Assembly (NCBI GenBank): GCA_023512835.1
Contig: CM042092.1
Location: 29,833,543-29,897,542, forward strand
Length of the DNA: 64,000 nt
Reading direction: 5' to 3'
DNA from: Taxillus chinensis
Taxonomy: Eukaryota > Streptophyta > Magnoliopsida > Santalales > Loranthaceae
Part shown: positions 11,285 through 22,777 of the stretch, piece after piece
Numbering within the stretch: the first letter of the stretch is position 1
Layout of the letters: every line of letters starts with the position of its first letter
Made by a program: the position numbers and the translations under genes
The notes under the pieces: model-generated
Told to the model about the DNA's origin: nothing
What the model saw: the letters and a program-made list of their open reading frames with translations, nothing else
Database searches by the model: none

Positions 11285-14162
11285 TGTCATCACCCGGTGT
11301 CGTCCGGGCTCGTGACTGCTTGAGATTACTCCTTTGGATGGAAATTTGGTCATTGAGCCATCATTGTCATAGCTCATACAAAACCAAAAGAGAGATAGAA
11401 GAAACAGAGTCGCCACCAAACAAAAATAAAGGTGTGTTTGGCCACCTAGGAGGGTCTACGGTTTCCAGATAATAGGTTCGGGAGTCGGTTACGTGTGGGG
11501 AAGGAAGAAAAGCTCTTGCACCCCTACAACGCCCAAAATTGGTACCTAGTCTTTGTCCATGGGTGCTTGCTTATTTTAACTTTCCTTTTCTTTCTTTTAT
11601 TTCATTGTAAAAACTATGATGGTTTTATTTAGGAGAAAAATGTTATTCTTTTTGTTTTATCTCGGAAAACAGAAAGAAAGCCCGTAGTATGAAGAGCATA
11701 GCATGGAGCTCAGATTCATTGCTACAATTGATGTTGGCCGGATGATGGAGACATAAGCAATAGGGCTTGATCCCGCAGTCACAAGGGCCTAGGTTTGTTT
11801 TAAAGAGAATTTGAGGTTTTATGTTAAAACGAAAAAGTAGAGTTTGATGTCGTGAAGAGCATACTGTGAAGCTCAGATTCACTCCCAGACTCAATGTTGG
11901 CCAAGTGGCGAGGATATGAGCACCAAAGGCTCAATCCCACGGCCACCGGGCCTTTGAAAACGTTTTGTTGTATTTTTGAATAAAAAGGTGAGATTTTGGT
12001 GTAAAGATGATGATGAATGTAAGATAAGAGGGGAATAAAACCTGGAAATCAAGCTTGATGTCCCTGCTAGCTTCACTCTTCTTTGACTGCTTGATGGACG
12101 TGGAGACCAAATCCAGCAAGGTGGAGGAGGACGTCTTCTTCAGTTCCAGCCCCCCAAAGTCTCTATGTTGTTAGTCTCCAAGAAATATCAGTCCCCTCTT
12201 CTTCCTCAAATTTTCTCTCTTGCTAGGCGTTCGTCTCCAATAGCCAGGGATCCCCTTTGAAATGGGTGACGCCTCCCTTTTATAGAATTTGGAGAGGGAA
12301 CAGCCGCCCAACTTGGAACTTGGCAAATTAAATGATGTGTTCTTTGGAGTTCCCATGCGTTGACAGCAAGTTTCAAGAACGGCATATGCATTTACGAGGT
12401 TGAAACGAGTTCCCAGGTATTAAACATGTGTTCTGAGCCGTTAGAATTAATTCTGAGAGACACAGCGCCCGCTTTACTGTGCACTTAAAAGGGAAGCAAA
12501 AACGGTGTTGTTCTGGGGTTTGCAGATCGCAAGGTTGAAGGCTGGAGGCTGCCTCGAAGGTCGCAGGGTCGAAGCTGCCATGTAGGGTTGTAGCCGCGTT
12601 GAAGGGTCGAAGGGTCGAAGCCACGTCGAAGGTTCGGAAGGCCGAAGCCGCGTCGAAGGTTCGAAGGGCCGAAGCCGGGTCAAAGGGTTGTAGCCGCATC
12701 GAAGGGTCGAAGGGTCGAAGCCGTGTCAAAGGGTTGTAGCCGCATCGAAGGGTTGAAGGGTCAAAGCCGCGTCGAAGGTTCAAAGGGTCGAAGTCGTATC
12801 AAAGGGTTGTAGCCGCATCGAAGGGCTGAAGGGTCGAAGCCGTGTCGAAGGGTCGAAGCCTGGTCTACGAGGCAAGACTACGAGACTGCAACTACGAGCT
12901 TCGAGGCTGTGAGCGTCGAGGCTATGAGTCTGTGAGCTTCGAGGCTGTGGGGCTACGAGCTTCGAGGCTATGAGTCTGTGAGCTTCGAGGATACGGGTCT
13001 GCGAGCTTCTAGGCTACGAGTCTGCGAGCTTCGAGGCTGCGGGTCTACGAGCTTCGAGGCTACAAGTCTGCGAGCTTCGAGGCTACGAGCCTGTGAGCTT
13101 CGAGGATGCAGGTCTGCGAGCTTCGAGGCTACGAGTCTGCGAGCTTCGAGGCTGCGGGTCTGCGAGCTTCGAGGCTACAAGTCTGCGAGCTTCGAGGATG
13201 CGGGTCGGGGAGCTTCAAGGCTACGAGTCTGCGAGCTTCAAGGCAACGGGTCTGCGAGCTTCGAGGCTGCGGGTCTGCGAGTTTCGAGGCTTTGACTACG
13301 AGGCTGGCTGAGCTACAAGACTTCGAGTGTGAGTGCTGCGAGTCTGCGAGGCTGCCTGCTATGAGTCTTCGGGGCTGAGCGCTGCGAGGCTTCGAGGCTG
13401 AGCGCTATGGGAGCAGGTCTGGCTACAAGGCGTTAACTACGAGGCTTCGAGGCTGACTGCAAGGCTTCGAGGCTAACTGCTGCGAGTCTTCGCGGTTGAC
13501 TGTTGCGAGTCTTCGAGGCTACCTGCGAGGCTTCGAATGTAAGTGCTGCGAGTCTGCGAGGCTGCCTGCTACGAGTCTTCGGGGCTGAGCGCTGCGAGGC
13601 TTCGAGGCTGAGCGCTGCGAGTCTTCGAGGTTGACTGCTGCGAGTCTTCGAGGCTACCTGCGAGGCTTCGAATGTAAGTGCTGCGAGTCTGCGAGGCTGC
13701 CTGCTACGAGTCTTCGGGGCTGAGCGCTGCGAGTCTTCGAGGATGACTGCTGCGAGGCTTCGAATGTAAGTGTTGCGAGTGTAGGCTTGGGCTGTGAGTC
13801 TTTGACTACGAGTCTTCAAGTGAGTGCTGCAAGTGCAGGCTTGGACTACGAGTCTTCGAGGCAGTGGCCATAAATTCGCCTAAATTGTTTCTGGGGATTT
13901 TCGCAATCACATTTTCAGTCGGTTTGACCGAGGGCATTGACCATCTTTCCGCACGTTTGACCTTTCCTTTCATGCCCAAAAATATTTTCGTCATAACTTC
14001 TTCGTTTCAAGTCGGATTTGGGTACGGTCAAGTGCGTTGGTTTCCAAATTTCGTCCTCTATCCTTTGGTGTTGACCTTGGGACATTTTGAGATCCCTTAG
14101 AAATGACTTTCAATTTTGGATTTCTGGGCTGTGATCTGGCCTAGTCAAAATGGGATCCAACA
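11285..14162 (-). mobile_element. Ogre/Tat-like 5' LTR (about 2.9 kb)
   Basis: On the minus strand it starts TGTTGGATCCCATTTTGAC at 14162 and ends GGTGATGACA at 11285, next to the primer site. Long LTRs are usual for Ogre-type elements. About 1.3 kb of it is a degenerate 23-bp tandem array (12546-13865). The open frames within the array are products of the repeat, not genes. The right boundary is inferred from the TG start and the change of content at 14163. Confidence 0.7.
12546..13865. repeat. 23-bp minisatellite with 135-bp higher-order repeat
   Basis: Units are 23 bp. In 12895-13290 the plus-strand unit is close to CTGCGAGCTTCGAGGCTRCG plus three bases. In 12546-12860 it is a GGGTCGAAGCCGCGTCGAAG-type variant. 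Between about 13506 and 13780 several units form a larger repeat, with the same run starting at 13506 and 13641 (135 bp apart). Because 23 is not a multiple of three, all frames stay open and give repetitive 'proteins' such as FEATSLRASRLRVCELRG; these are artefacts. Confidence 0.9.
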
Positions 14163-14456
14163 ATTATATTTCAAATGAGATGATTACACCAATAGAAAGA
14201 ACTCTTTGCTCAAAAATTTCCTAATAAAATATTAGACAAAACTCAGCTTTAAAGATTTTTAGGTAGTTTAGATTATATTTTAGATTTTTGTCCAAATATT
14301 ATTTGCATTGCAAAACCACTTCGTGACAGGCTAAAAAGGAATCCACTTCCATGGAAAGATGAACATCATACTAACATTATTAAATAAATAAAAACTCAAG
14401 TTGAAACTATTCCTTGTCTTCATATTGCTGATCTTAATCTTCCAAAAATAGTTGAA
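14163..14456 (+). pseudogene. Endogenous caulimovirid RT/RNase H junction fragment
   Basis: This short remnant resembles the polymerase of plant pararetroviruses (Caulimoviridae, petuvirus/florendovirus type). In one frame RFLGSLDYI is followed by DFCPN, then KPLRDRLKRNPLPW, then IPCLHIADLNLPKIVE. That spacing suits the region linking reverse transcriptase to RNase H in caulimovirids, and differs from gypsy (FLGLxxYYRRF) and copia. The frame contains several stops and both ends are cut, so it is a dead fossil of about 300 bp between an Ogre LTR and a copia fragment. A diverged Ty3 polymerase is the alternative. Confidence 0.6.
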
Positions 14457-16800
14457 CAGGTTATCTGTGAACAGTCTCTTCCTTGTTATGCTATTCCTCA
14501 AATGTTTGTGACCTTCTCATGCAAATCTTCGGCATCAGGTTATCTGTGAACAGTCTCTTCCTTTTATTGATGAGGTTTTCTCCCGTGTTCTCCGCTACAC
14601 TACTGAAACGAAGCCTTCACTCACTATTTCAGTTCCCTCTGAGTCATCTGCTCTGGTGACACATGTCTCGGGGTCCAATGTGGTTGAGGCCGTGGAACAC
14701 GAGGTCATAGAGGTTGTGATATGGGCGAAATCCCCCGTGGTACTTATGTTCCACCTGGTGGTCGAACACAACGTTTCTGTACACATTGTAAGAAAGCTGA
14801 ACATACAAAGTCTTATTGTTATACTCTTCATCCAGAGCTTCGCCCAGCATATATAGCATATGTTGGAGTTCATGAGTCAACCCCTGCTATGGAGGTTTCT
14901 ACAGAGTCCACACCTTCTTTTGTTGGATATGTCACACTATCACGTGCTGCTTATGATTCTTTGGCAGGTGCTGCCCAAATGACTAAGGCTTCTGCGACCA
15001 CTACTACTTTGGCATTTCTACCTTCAGGTAGTTCTTCCTGTTTGCTTTCTTACACATATGATGTCTAGGTCATAGACTCCGGTGCCACTCATCATATGAC
15101 TAGTAACTCTACCCTCTTGTCGTATTTTCAATCTATACTGCTTGCATTGTCACACCCTGTTATCTTTGTTGATGGTTCACAAACTTCTGTCACAGGCACT
15201 GAAACCACTCAATTAAGTCCTTCTCTTTCACTTTCTTCCGTTTTACATTTACCACTCACCGTATAACTTGATGTCTGTTAGTTCCTTAACTAAATCTCTT
15301 AATTGTTCTATAACTTTTTCGTCCTCTAGTTGTGTTTTTCAGGATCTAAAGACTGAATGGACAATTGGTTTGGGCACGGAAGCTAATGGTCTCTATTACT
15401 TTGATGGAGCTCTTTCCTCTGCTACTACTGCTACGGTTGCCGAGCACTCTTTTTATAAGAACTCTTCTGAAATTTTTCGGCTGCATTGTTGTCTAGGACA
15501 TCCTTCTCTCCGTACTCTCCAGTCTATATCACCATCTGCTGTGTCTGTTAAAACACTTCCACGTGACACATCTGAGTTAGGTAAACATCATCGTGTGTCA
15601 TTCCCTTCACGTCACATAAATCAGGTGGATACACCCTTTGCCTTGGTTCATTCTGACATAAAGGGTCCGTGTCCCATTTCAGCTTTCTCTGGTTTTAAGT
15701 ATTTTGTTACCTTTGTCGATAATTATTCTCATATGACCTAGTTATATTTAATAAAAGACCAAACCGAAGTGTTTTCTTGTTTTCAGCAATTCTATTTTGA
15801 AATTCAAACTCAATTTCAAGTTTCTGTAAAGTGTTTATGATCTGATAATGCAAGTCCTTATACCGAATAAAATGGAGTTGCAGAACAGAAAAATCGTCAT
15901 CTGCTTGATATTGCTCATTGTTTACTTTTACATATGCATCTGCCTAAATATCTGTGAGGTTTTGTTGTTCTTACTGCATATTATTTGATTAACCGTCTTC
16001 CCTCTTCTGTTCTTCATGAACATATCCCCTATTCTATTCTTTATCCTAGTAGCCCACTTTTCTCTATTCCCCTTCATGTGGTTGGTTGTGTATGTTTTGT
16101 GCAGCATCTTAGACCTGATCGGGATAAGCTGGATGCACGTTCCATTAAATGTGTCTTCATTGGCTATTCTCATACTCAGAAAGGGTATCGATGTTATGAT
16201 CCCACACGTGGTCGCCTTTATGTCTCTCGTGATGTCACTTTTCATGAGGATCTGTCCTATTACTCTTCTTCCTCACCCATCAATCCTGCTTCTCCAGTTC
16301 TTTCAGAAGAGTCTGCTTCACCTGACCGGAGTTCTCCACCTTTGGATAGGTTTACAGGGCAAACGTATTAGCATCGGCCTCCTACTCCTCTCCCTGCGGC
16401 TCCTGCCCCCTCGATTGAAGTCCCATCTTCTAGTCCGACACCAACCATTGATTTACCTATTGCCCAACGAAAAGTTACACGCTCCTGTGTTGGTCGCCCT
16501 CTTGATCTGTTTGTTTCCTATATTGGTCTTTTACACTCTCATTATCCTCTGTCTAACTTTTTCAACACTGCTAGATTATCCCCATCTTTTTCTGCTTTTG
16601 TTTCTTCCATTTCGTCTATGGTCATGTCTTGCAGTGTTGCAAATGCTCTTGCTCATCCTGGGTGGTGCCGCACCATGAAAGATGAGATGAAGGCTCTTAT
16701 TACCAATGACACTTGGGTTCTCACCTCATTGCCTGCTCATAAGCATGTTGTTGGTTGTCAATGGGTCTTTTGTGAAAGTTCATCCCGATGGTTCCATTGA
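14457..16800 (+). pseudogene. Ty1/copia gag-pol remnant, 3' truncated
   Basis: In order: C-terminal gag (from about 14530, SLPFIDEVFSRVLRY); a zinc knuckle CTHCKKAEHTKSYC (about 14775-14820); the protease motif DSGATHHMTSN (about 15075-15107); GAG-pre-integrase (FRLHCCLGHPSLRTL); and the integrase core (LVHSDIKGPCPISAFSGFKY; GVAEQKNRHLLDIAHC). The post-integrase segment with GCVCFVQHL and KCVFIGYSHTQKGYRCYDP comes next, and then the first residues of RT (MKDEMKALITNDTWVL, VGCQWVF). There are at least five in-frame stops and some frameshifts. The sequence ends in RT at DGSIDHTK, where a short tandem array begins. No LTR is visible. Confidence 0.85.
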
Positions 16801-16905
16801 CCATACAAAGCTCCTCCCTCCACATACAAAGCTCCTCTCTCCTCCCTCACTACAAAGCTCCTCCCTCCTCCACATACAAAGCTTCCCTACAAAGCCTCCC
16901 TCCTC
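16799..16905 (+). repeat. Tandem array of ACATACAAAGCTCCTCCCTC-type units
   Basis: Four to five imperfect copies of (CA)TACAAAGCTCCTCCCTC follow directly after the last RT codons of the copia remnant. The first copy coincides with the RT codons for the conserved YKAR motif (DGSIDRYKAR in related elements). The array therefore seems to have grown by slippage from coding sequence. The next 200 bp (16906-17114) are AT-rich with no recognisable gene. Confidence 0.65.
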
Positions 16906-17114
16906 TTTCTTTCCTCTTCCAAAGTTAGTTCAAATTTTATTTTAAGGATGCTTGCTCGACGTTGTATTTTCCTTTTCAAATTTTAAAGGTTTATATCAAG
17001 TTGGTACAAAGGTTTGTACATGTATTTTAAAGTTTATTAATGAAATAAATTATTCTGCTTTCTTATCTTCTCTCTTCCCCTTATCCCTTTCTATATTTAT
17101 CTAAATACATATAT

Positions 17115-19008
17115 TTTTTTTTTATAAGTAATAAGAAACTATATTAAAAACAAAGTACACAAGAAATGCACTAAGAGAGAAATAACAAAAGAATAAGAAA
17201 CAACAAACGGGCAACACCCAGCTCAAAAGGAACACCCATCAACAACATCCACAATACAAAAAAAACATGAACCCGAGGCAGAGAGCCACCCAAGAAGAGA
17301 ATGCAAGACACAGGCTTTAAGCTCCACCACGCAAAGCACACGATTATCAAACAGCCTAGTATTCCGCTCGCGCCAAAGACACCACAATATACAATGAGGA
17401 ATAACATGCCAAAGTGGCGACCGGCGACCCACACAACCAGCCCAGCAAGAAAACAAATCAACCACGCCGCGAGGCATCACCCAAGGCAGCCCAAACAAAC
17501 CAAGAAACATGTCCCAAAGCTCCCGGGCAAACGGGCAATGAAGAAAAATGTGATCAATAGACTCAGCGGCCGCCTAACACAAGAAACAACGGCTAACCAC
17601 CACCATACCACGACGGCACAAGTTGTCTGCCGTAAGGATCCTCCCAAGCACTGCAGACCAAACAAAGAAACTCACCCGAGGAGGGACCGGAACCTTCCAG
17701 ACCAACCTCCACGGAAAGCAAGGAGGGGCGGCCGGGGTGAGAAGAGAATAGAAGGACTGTATACTAAAGCCAACTGTCGGAGCATGCCGCCAACACAACC
17801 GGTCCAGCGCGGTCCGGGAGGGGCGACTGGAATACAAAAGAGCAAAGAAGGAGGAAAAAAATTCCAACTCCCAATCCTAGGCCGGACGCAAAAAAAGACA
17901 CCTCCCAATGCAAGGAATCCCCTCGAGCCTATAGAAAATCAGCCACACAGCCATCCCTGCGACAAGCAAGACAGTACAACTTCGGGTAGGCCCCCCACAA
18001 AGGTACCTGACCACACCAAATATCATCCCAAAACCGAATAGAGGAGCCATCCCCCACAACAAAAGCCACCAACTGAGAGAAGGAATCCCAACGCGAACGG
18101 ATAACCTTCCAACAGCCCACCCCATGAGAACCACATAGGACCCGAGACATCCAACCCCCCTCCAGGGCACCAAATTTCACCGCAACCACTTGCCTCCACA
18201 AGGCAGTCCTCTCAAGTCCGAACCGCCAAAGCCACTTACCAAGAAGAGCCGTGTTAAAGCGACGGATCCGCTTGATAGCGAGACCACCCTGAGCAAGGGG
18301 CCGACAAAGAGATGCCCACCGAACCAAATGAGGGCGGGCCACCACCACTGTAGAACCTCAGAGAAAATTCCGGTGGAGCTGCTCAATTTGGGAGGCCACC
18401 GCAGCAGGAATAGAGAAAAAGAGATAAAAAATACGTAGGCAAACCGGAGAGTGTACTCTTGATCAAAGTAAGCCGACCACCCTTGGAAAGATAAATCCGC
18501 TTCCACCCCACCAGCCGACGTTCCATCTTCTCAATAAGCAGATGCCAAATAGAGGAACACTGGAAAGCAGCCCCCAAAGGCAGGCCTAAATAAGTAAGAG
18601 GCAGCTTAGAAGTAGTGCACCCAAGAATAGCCGCAACTTCCCTCAAATGAGGCATCACCCCAACAGGCACTAACTCGGACTTGCCCAAATTGATGTGCAA
18701 CCCCGAAAGAGCCTCAAACCAAACAAGGAGGGCACGCAAATGGAAAAGATGCTCAGGGTCAGCCTCACAAAAAAGCAGAGTATCATCTGCAAAGAGCAAA
18801 TGAGAGATCACCAAACGCCTGGCATCACTAGATCCCACAGAAAACCCTGAAAGCAACCCAAGAGCAGAAGCGGAAGCAACCAAACGGCTAAAAGCCTCCA
18901 TAACGAGAAGGAAAAGCAGCGGGGACAAAGGATCCCCCCTAACGAAGGCCGCGAGAACTCGAAAAGAAACCACAGGGGCTGCCATTCACCAATACCGAAA
19001 AGCGGACA
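17115..19008 (-). mobile_element. 5'-truncated L1-type LINE
   Basis: On the minus strand the reverse transcriptase starts partway in ([11 protein letters not shown] and SRGLR, then [20 protein letters not shown]). It contains the catalytic FADD box [11 protein letters not shown] (near 18783-18796) and the thumb [20 protein letters not shown]. The C-terminal segment WASLCRPLAQGGLAIKRIR and a zf-RVT domain (PRVSFFVWSAVLGRILTADN, then FCCLCX-type Cys/His and LWCLWRERNTRLFD) follow. The 3' end is a short A-tail, seen as a T-run at 17117-17125. The 5' end is cut at about 19008, as is common for LINEs. Frames are broken near 18950, 18400, 17870 and 17570. The plus-strand ORF across 17301-18041 is its antisense shadow. 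Confidence 0.85.
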
Positions 19009-19405
19009 GTAGATATATATGTATATTAAATATAAAGTATATATGTATTATACAGAAGCCTATATAATACACATATATATCATGGTTCGAAAATACGGGC
19101 TGAGGCTTCGCCCACCTCAGCGCCAAGCCGCGTTGAGGCCGCACACCAAAACCCGTACTAGTCGTCGACCGCCTCATACGGGTGAGGCGGGCTGTTTTGG
19201 CGTCTCATCCCGTACCAGCGGTGAGGCGCTCGCAACGACGCAGGCAGACGTGTTTAAAAAAAAAAATTCTAAAAGCCTAACCTAATTTTAAGCCATCCGT
19301 ATCACATCGCCTCGCCTCGCACTAAAGAGTCGAAGTCGATCCAGCGTCGCCCTATCCGGCGTCGTTGATCTAACGTCGTCACCGGCTCCAGCGTCGTCGT
19401 CCAAC

Positions 19406-19642
19406 ATGTCGTCGTCGGCTCCAGCATCGTCGTCTAGCGTGTCATTGTCGGCTCCTGCTTTAGCGTCATCGTCAGCTCCTGCTACAACGTTGTCGCCGGC
19501 TCCTGCTACAACGTTGTCGCCGGCTCCTGCTACAGCGTCATCGCCGGTTCCTGCTACAGCATCGTTGCCAGCTCCAACATCGTCGTCGTCAGCTCCTGCT
19601 CCAGCATCGTCATCCTCGGCTCCTGCTCCTGCGTCAATCTGA
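19406..19642 (+). repeat. Ala/Pro/Ser-coding 24-bp minisatellite in hAT leader
   Basis: Repeats of GCTCCTGCTACAACGTTGTC-type units (24 bp) give SAPAT-like repeats of eight residues. A GT-type donor (GAG|GTAAGC at about 19644) and an acceptor TATGTAG before 19829 suggest that this is a transposon 5' leader exon spliced to the BED-finger exon. Whether it is translated is unknown. Confidence 0.6.
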
Positions 19643-19828
19643 GGTAAGCAGTTTAATAATTTGATTTTAATTTTGTTTAAAGCAAATTATATAAATTAAG
19701 CTTTTTAAAATTTTATATAAATTAAGTTATATATTCTGTTTTTATAAATTTATATAAATTCTGCTTTTAAAATTTTATATAAATTTAGTTAAATAATTTG
19801 ATTTAATTTTAAATTTCAATTATGTAGA

Positions 19829-22396
19829 TATGGCAAATAATCAAAGAAGAGATTCTGCATGGAAATATAGAAATGAAATGGATTTGAATAAAAAGAAAAG
19901 ATATAAGTATATTCGTTGCATCTTTTGTGAAAAAGAAATTAGAGGAGGAATATTTCGATTGAAAGAACATTTGGCCGGTAAAAGAGAAAATGTTGTCCAG
20001 TGTGCAAAAGTTATACCAGAAAAATTTTGAGGAATCGGGAAAGTTAAAGAGAATGCATCAAATGGTTAGGGAGGAGATAATTGATAAAAACACAACATTA
20101 AATAGTGAATCTACAATAGAATCAACTAGTGATGGTATAACTCAAAAAGTGAACAAAGGGCTTATGGATAGATTTTTGGGAATTGTGGGGGATGATGTTG
20201 AGCAAATGAATAACATAGGTGGAAGTGAACAAAAAAAAGACTTACTGCAAAAGAATTACGTGATGAAGTGTGTATGGAAATCGGCCGACGTTTCTTTGAC
20301 AATGCCATTGCTTTTAATGTTGTTGATAGTCCATCATTTGTTAGCATGTGTCGGGCAATTGCTCGATATGGAATTGGTTTGAAAGTGCCCAGCAGCTATG
20401 AATTGAAGACAAACATTTTAAAAGAGGAAGAGAATACTAAAAATATAATGCAAGATGTGAAAAAGACATTGGAACAAACAGGAGTTTCTATATTATCAGA
20501 TGGATGGAAAGATGAGGGGTAGGCAACTGATCAATATTCTTGCTCCATATGGCACATTTCTCACGTTCTATTGATGTCAGCGATGTAGTGAAAGATGCAA
20601 TGCTTATATTTAAATTATTGGATGATGTGGTTAAAGAAATTGGAGAGAATCTTGTAGTTCAAGTGGTAATTGATAATGTCTCAAACTACAAAAAAGCTGA
20701 AAAAATGTTAATGGAGAAGAGGAAACAGTTATGGTGGACGCCATGTGCCGCACATTGTGTAGATTTGATTCTTGAAAAAATTGGCGAACTACCCCAACAT
20801 AAAATGGCCCTGAGAAAAGCCAAGCAGGTATGTTTCATTCTTGTATATATTATAAATTTGTTTTATAATTTTATAGTAACTATTTTCATATACTAATTAA
20901 ATTGTTTTAATAGGTGAGTCAATTTTTTTATAATCATGGATGGATATTGGCATTGATGAGAAAGTTCACTCAAAAGGACTTGGTTCGACCTGCTCCTACA
21001 AGGTTTGCTACCACGTACTTAATATTGCAAAGCCTATATGAATTGCGTGAGCCTTTGGAGCAGATGTTAACTTCACAAGAGTGGAGAGAAAGTACATGGG
21101 CGACTAAGGCAGAGGGGAAGGAAGTGAAAAAAATTATTATGAGGGATGACAATTTTTGGTCTGGTATACCTTATGCATTGAAGACAACTAGACCTCTTGT
21201 GAATGTGTTGAGATTAGCTGATTCAGATAAGATGCCTAGAATGGGATTTATTTATGGAGCAATAAATGCGGCTAAAGAGGAGATTGCTAAAAATTTAGGG
21301 GATGAATATGGAGCTTATAGTGAGATTTGGAAGATCATTGACCATAAATGGGACTTTCAATTACATCACCCTTTACATGCAGCCCCTTATTTTTTGAATC
21401 CTAGATTTCAATATTCAGAAAACATGTCTAACCATGCAGAGATTAAGATGGGATTATTGATGTGCATGGAGAAGCTCATACCAAATTCTAGAGAGAGAGA
21501 GAAGCTTGCTACAAATCAAAGATTTTAGACAAAAGAAAGGGTTATTTGGCTTTGAATTGGCAAAATCTACCGTGCACAAATATCGGCCTGGTATGTGAAA
21601 TTCTCTTTCAAGTATTCTTTAATTATCTATCTATTTTCTTAGTACATGAATTGTTAAGTCTCACTTGATATTATTATAGATGATTGGTGGGTTGAATTTG
21701 GAGATCAAACCCCAGAACTTAGATCTTTTGCGGTGAGAGTTTTAAGCCTTACTTGCTCATCATCCGATTGTAAACGAAACTAGAGTGCATTTAATTGGAT
21801 ATATATGCATTTAAAAATTTAAAATATAGTCATAATTTAATATAGTATTTAATATGAATTTTAATATTTTTTCATACTAATTTTATTTTAATTATTATCT
21901 TTAGATTCATTCTAAAAGAAGAAATCGGTTGAATGAGAGAAACTAAATTCAGTGGTGTATGTGATGTATAATAGAAAGTTGAGGGAAAAATTCATTAAAC
22001 AACAAAACTTGCCCGATGATATTGACCCTTTAGTTTCTATTGATGTGCCTTCCGATGATGAGTGGATAATTGGGGAAGATGGTATTGATAATACTTCTAC
22101 ATATGAACCAAGTGGAAGTACGAAGGAGGAATAGTTGGATATTCACGTAAGTTTACTAATGTTCAATAATTATATGAAGTGATCTTACTATATATTGAAT
22201 TGTAAATTTATATATAATTCTATGTTACATCAAATTGTTTTGATGTAGGAAAAGGAAAGGGCATTGTCATTGAAACGGAAAAGGATTCGAAGTTGAATGA
22301 CTTATCCGATGATGAAGATGAAAATGATGATGAATCACATTGGGATCCTAACTATCATCCATTAAACACGAATGACGGTTTATTGAAAGAACATTA
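19829..22396 (+). pseudogene. hAT transposase (BED finger, DUF659, dimerisation domain)
   Basis: The protein would bind the element ends and catalyse excision and insertion in the nucleus. The start at 19830 (MANNQRRDSAWKY) opens a BED zinc finger ([20 protein letters not shown]; first Cys codon at 19917). A stop or frameshift lies at 20028. The DUF659 region follows ([59 protein letters not shown]). An intron lies at about 20829-20913 (AAGCAG|GTATGT ... TTAATAG). The downstream exon holds [18 protein letters not shown] and AAPYFLNPRFQYSE. The dimerisation exon starts at 21681 (DWWVEFG...PELRSFAVRVLSLTCSSS) but has TAG (21781-21783) in place of the conserved Trp. An acidic C-terminus ends at 22396. 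Inactive. Confidence 0.85.
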
Positions 22397-22777
22397 GATT
22401 GCCTATTTATTTAAGTTATTGGATTTTTGGATTTGATGTATGACTAAACTTAAATTTGGATTTTAATGTGTGAGACTTTATTTGTATGATTTTATTATTT
22501 TAAAACTAAGTTTGATCATTTAGTTTTATATATTTTGTATATATTTAAACAAAATTATCGTCGATGATTGATGCGCCCACCTCGCCGTACAGCTTTGAAT
22601 CCGTACCGTACCGCATTCCGTATTTTTGAACCTTGATATATATATATATATATCTTAATCAACTTTCTTTTCAAGCAGTCAATATGAATGTATGCCATTA
22701 GGATTAATATCTAGCATCAATTTTCCGTTTATTTCAGCCAGATGATGGGGCTTAATCTAGAGCTTTGGCAAAAAAAC

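Larger units (their letters stand above)
6177..14162 (-). mobile_element. Ogre/Tat-like Ty3 retrotransposon, 5' half
   Basis: Read on the minus strand the order is LTR (14162-11285), primer site (11282-11265), leader, ORF1-B, ORF1-A and gag. An extra ORF1 upstream of gag is a hallmark of Ogre-type Tat elements. The element stops inside gag at about 6190, against the Athila-like LTR. Its protease, RT and integrase are therefore absent, or lie left of the window beyond an inserted element. All three ORFs are broken. Confidence 0.75.
19081..22635 (+). mobile_element. Full-length hAT transposon (copy 1)
   Basis: Terminal inverted repeats are CATGGTTCGAAAATACGG (19081) and the complement CAAGGTTCAAAAATACGG (ending 22635). 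The 8-bp flanks are identical, ATATATAT (19073-19080 and 22636-22643), although both lie in AT-rich DNA. Subterminal GAGGCG-type motifs are frequent at both ends. It carries a decayed transposase gene with introns. It sits in the distal intron of the host oxidoreductase gene. The copy at 25147-27761 has the same terminal sequence. Confidence 0.9.

Noticed and set aside
12895..13860. Long repetitive ORFs (Leu/Arg/Ser-rich, on both strands)
   Set aside because: They arise because a 23-bp repeat keeps all frames open. There is no start context, domain or codon signal.
12546..13865. CRISPR-like regular array
   Set aside because: The units are contiguous and degenerate without unique spacers, and the sequence is plant nuclear DNA.
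16016..16678. 220-residue hydrophobic ORF that looks like a membrane protein
   Set aside because: A frame-shifted reading of the copia integrase tail; the correct frame gives the KCVFIGYSHTQKGYRC motif.
17301..18041. 246-residue plus-strand ORF
   Set aside because: It lies antisense to the LINE zf-RVT/RNase H region, which reads clearly on the minus strand.
19009..19080. Target-site duplication for the LINE at 17115-19008
   Set aside because: Both flanks are AT-rich (ATATAT-type), so no convincing duplication could be told from chance.
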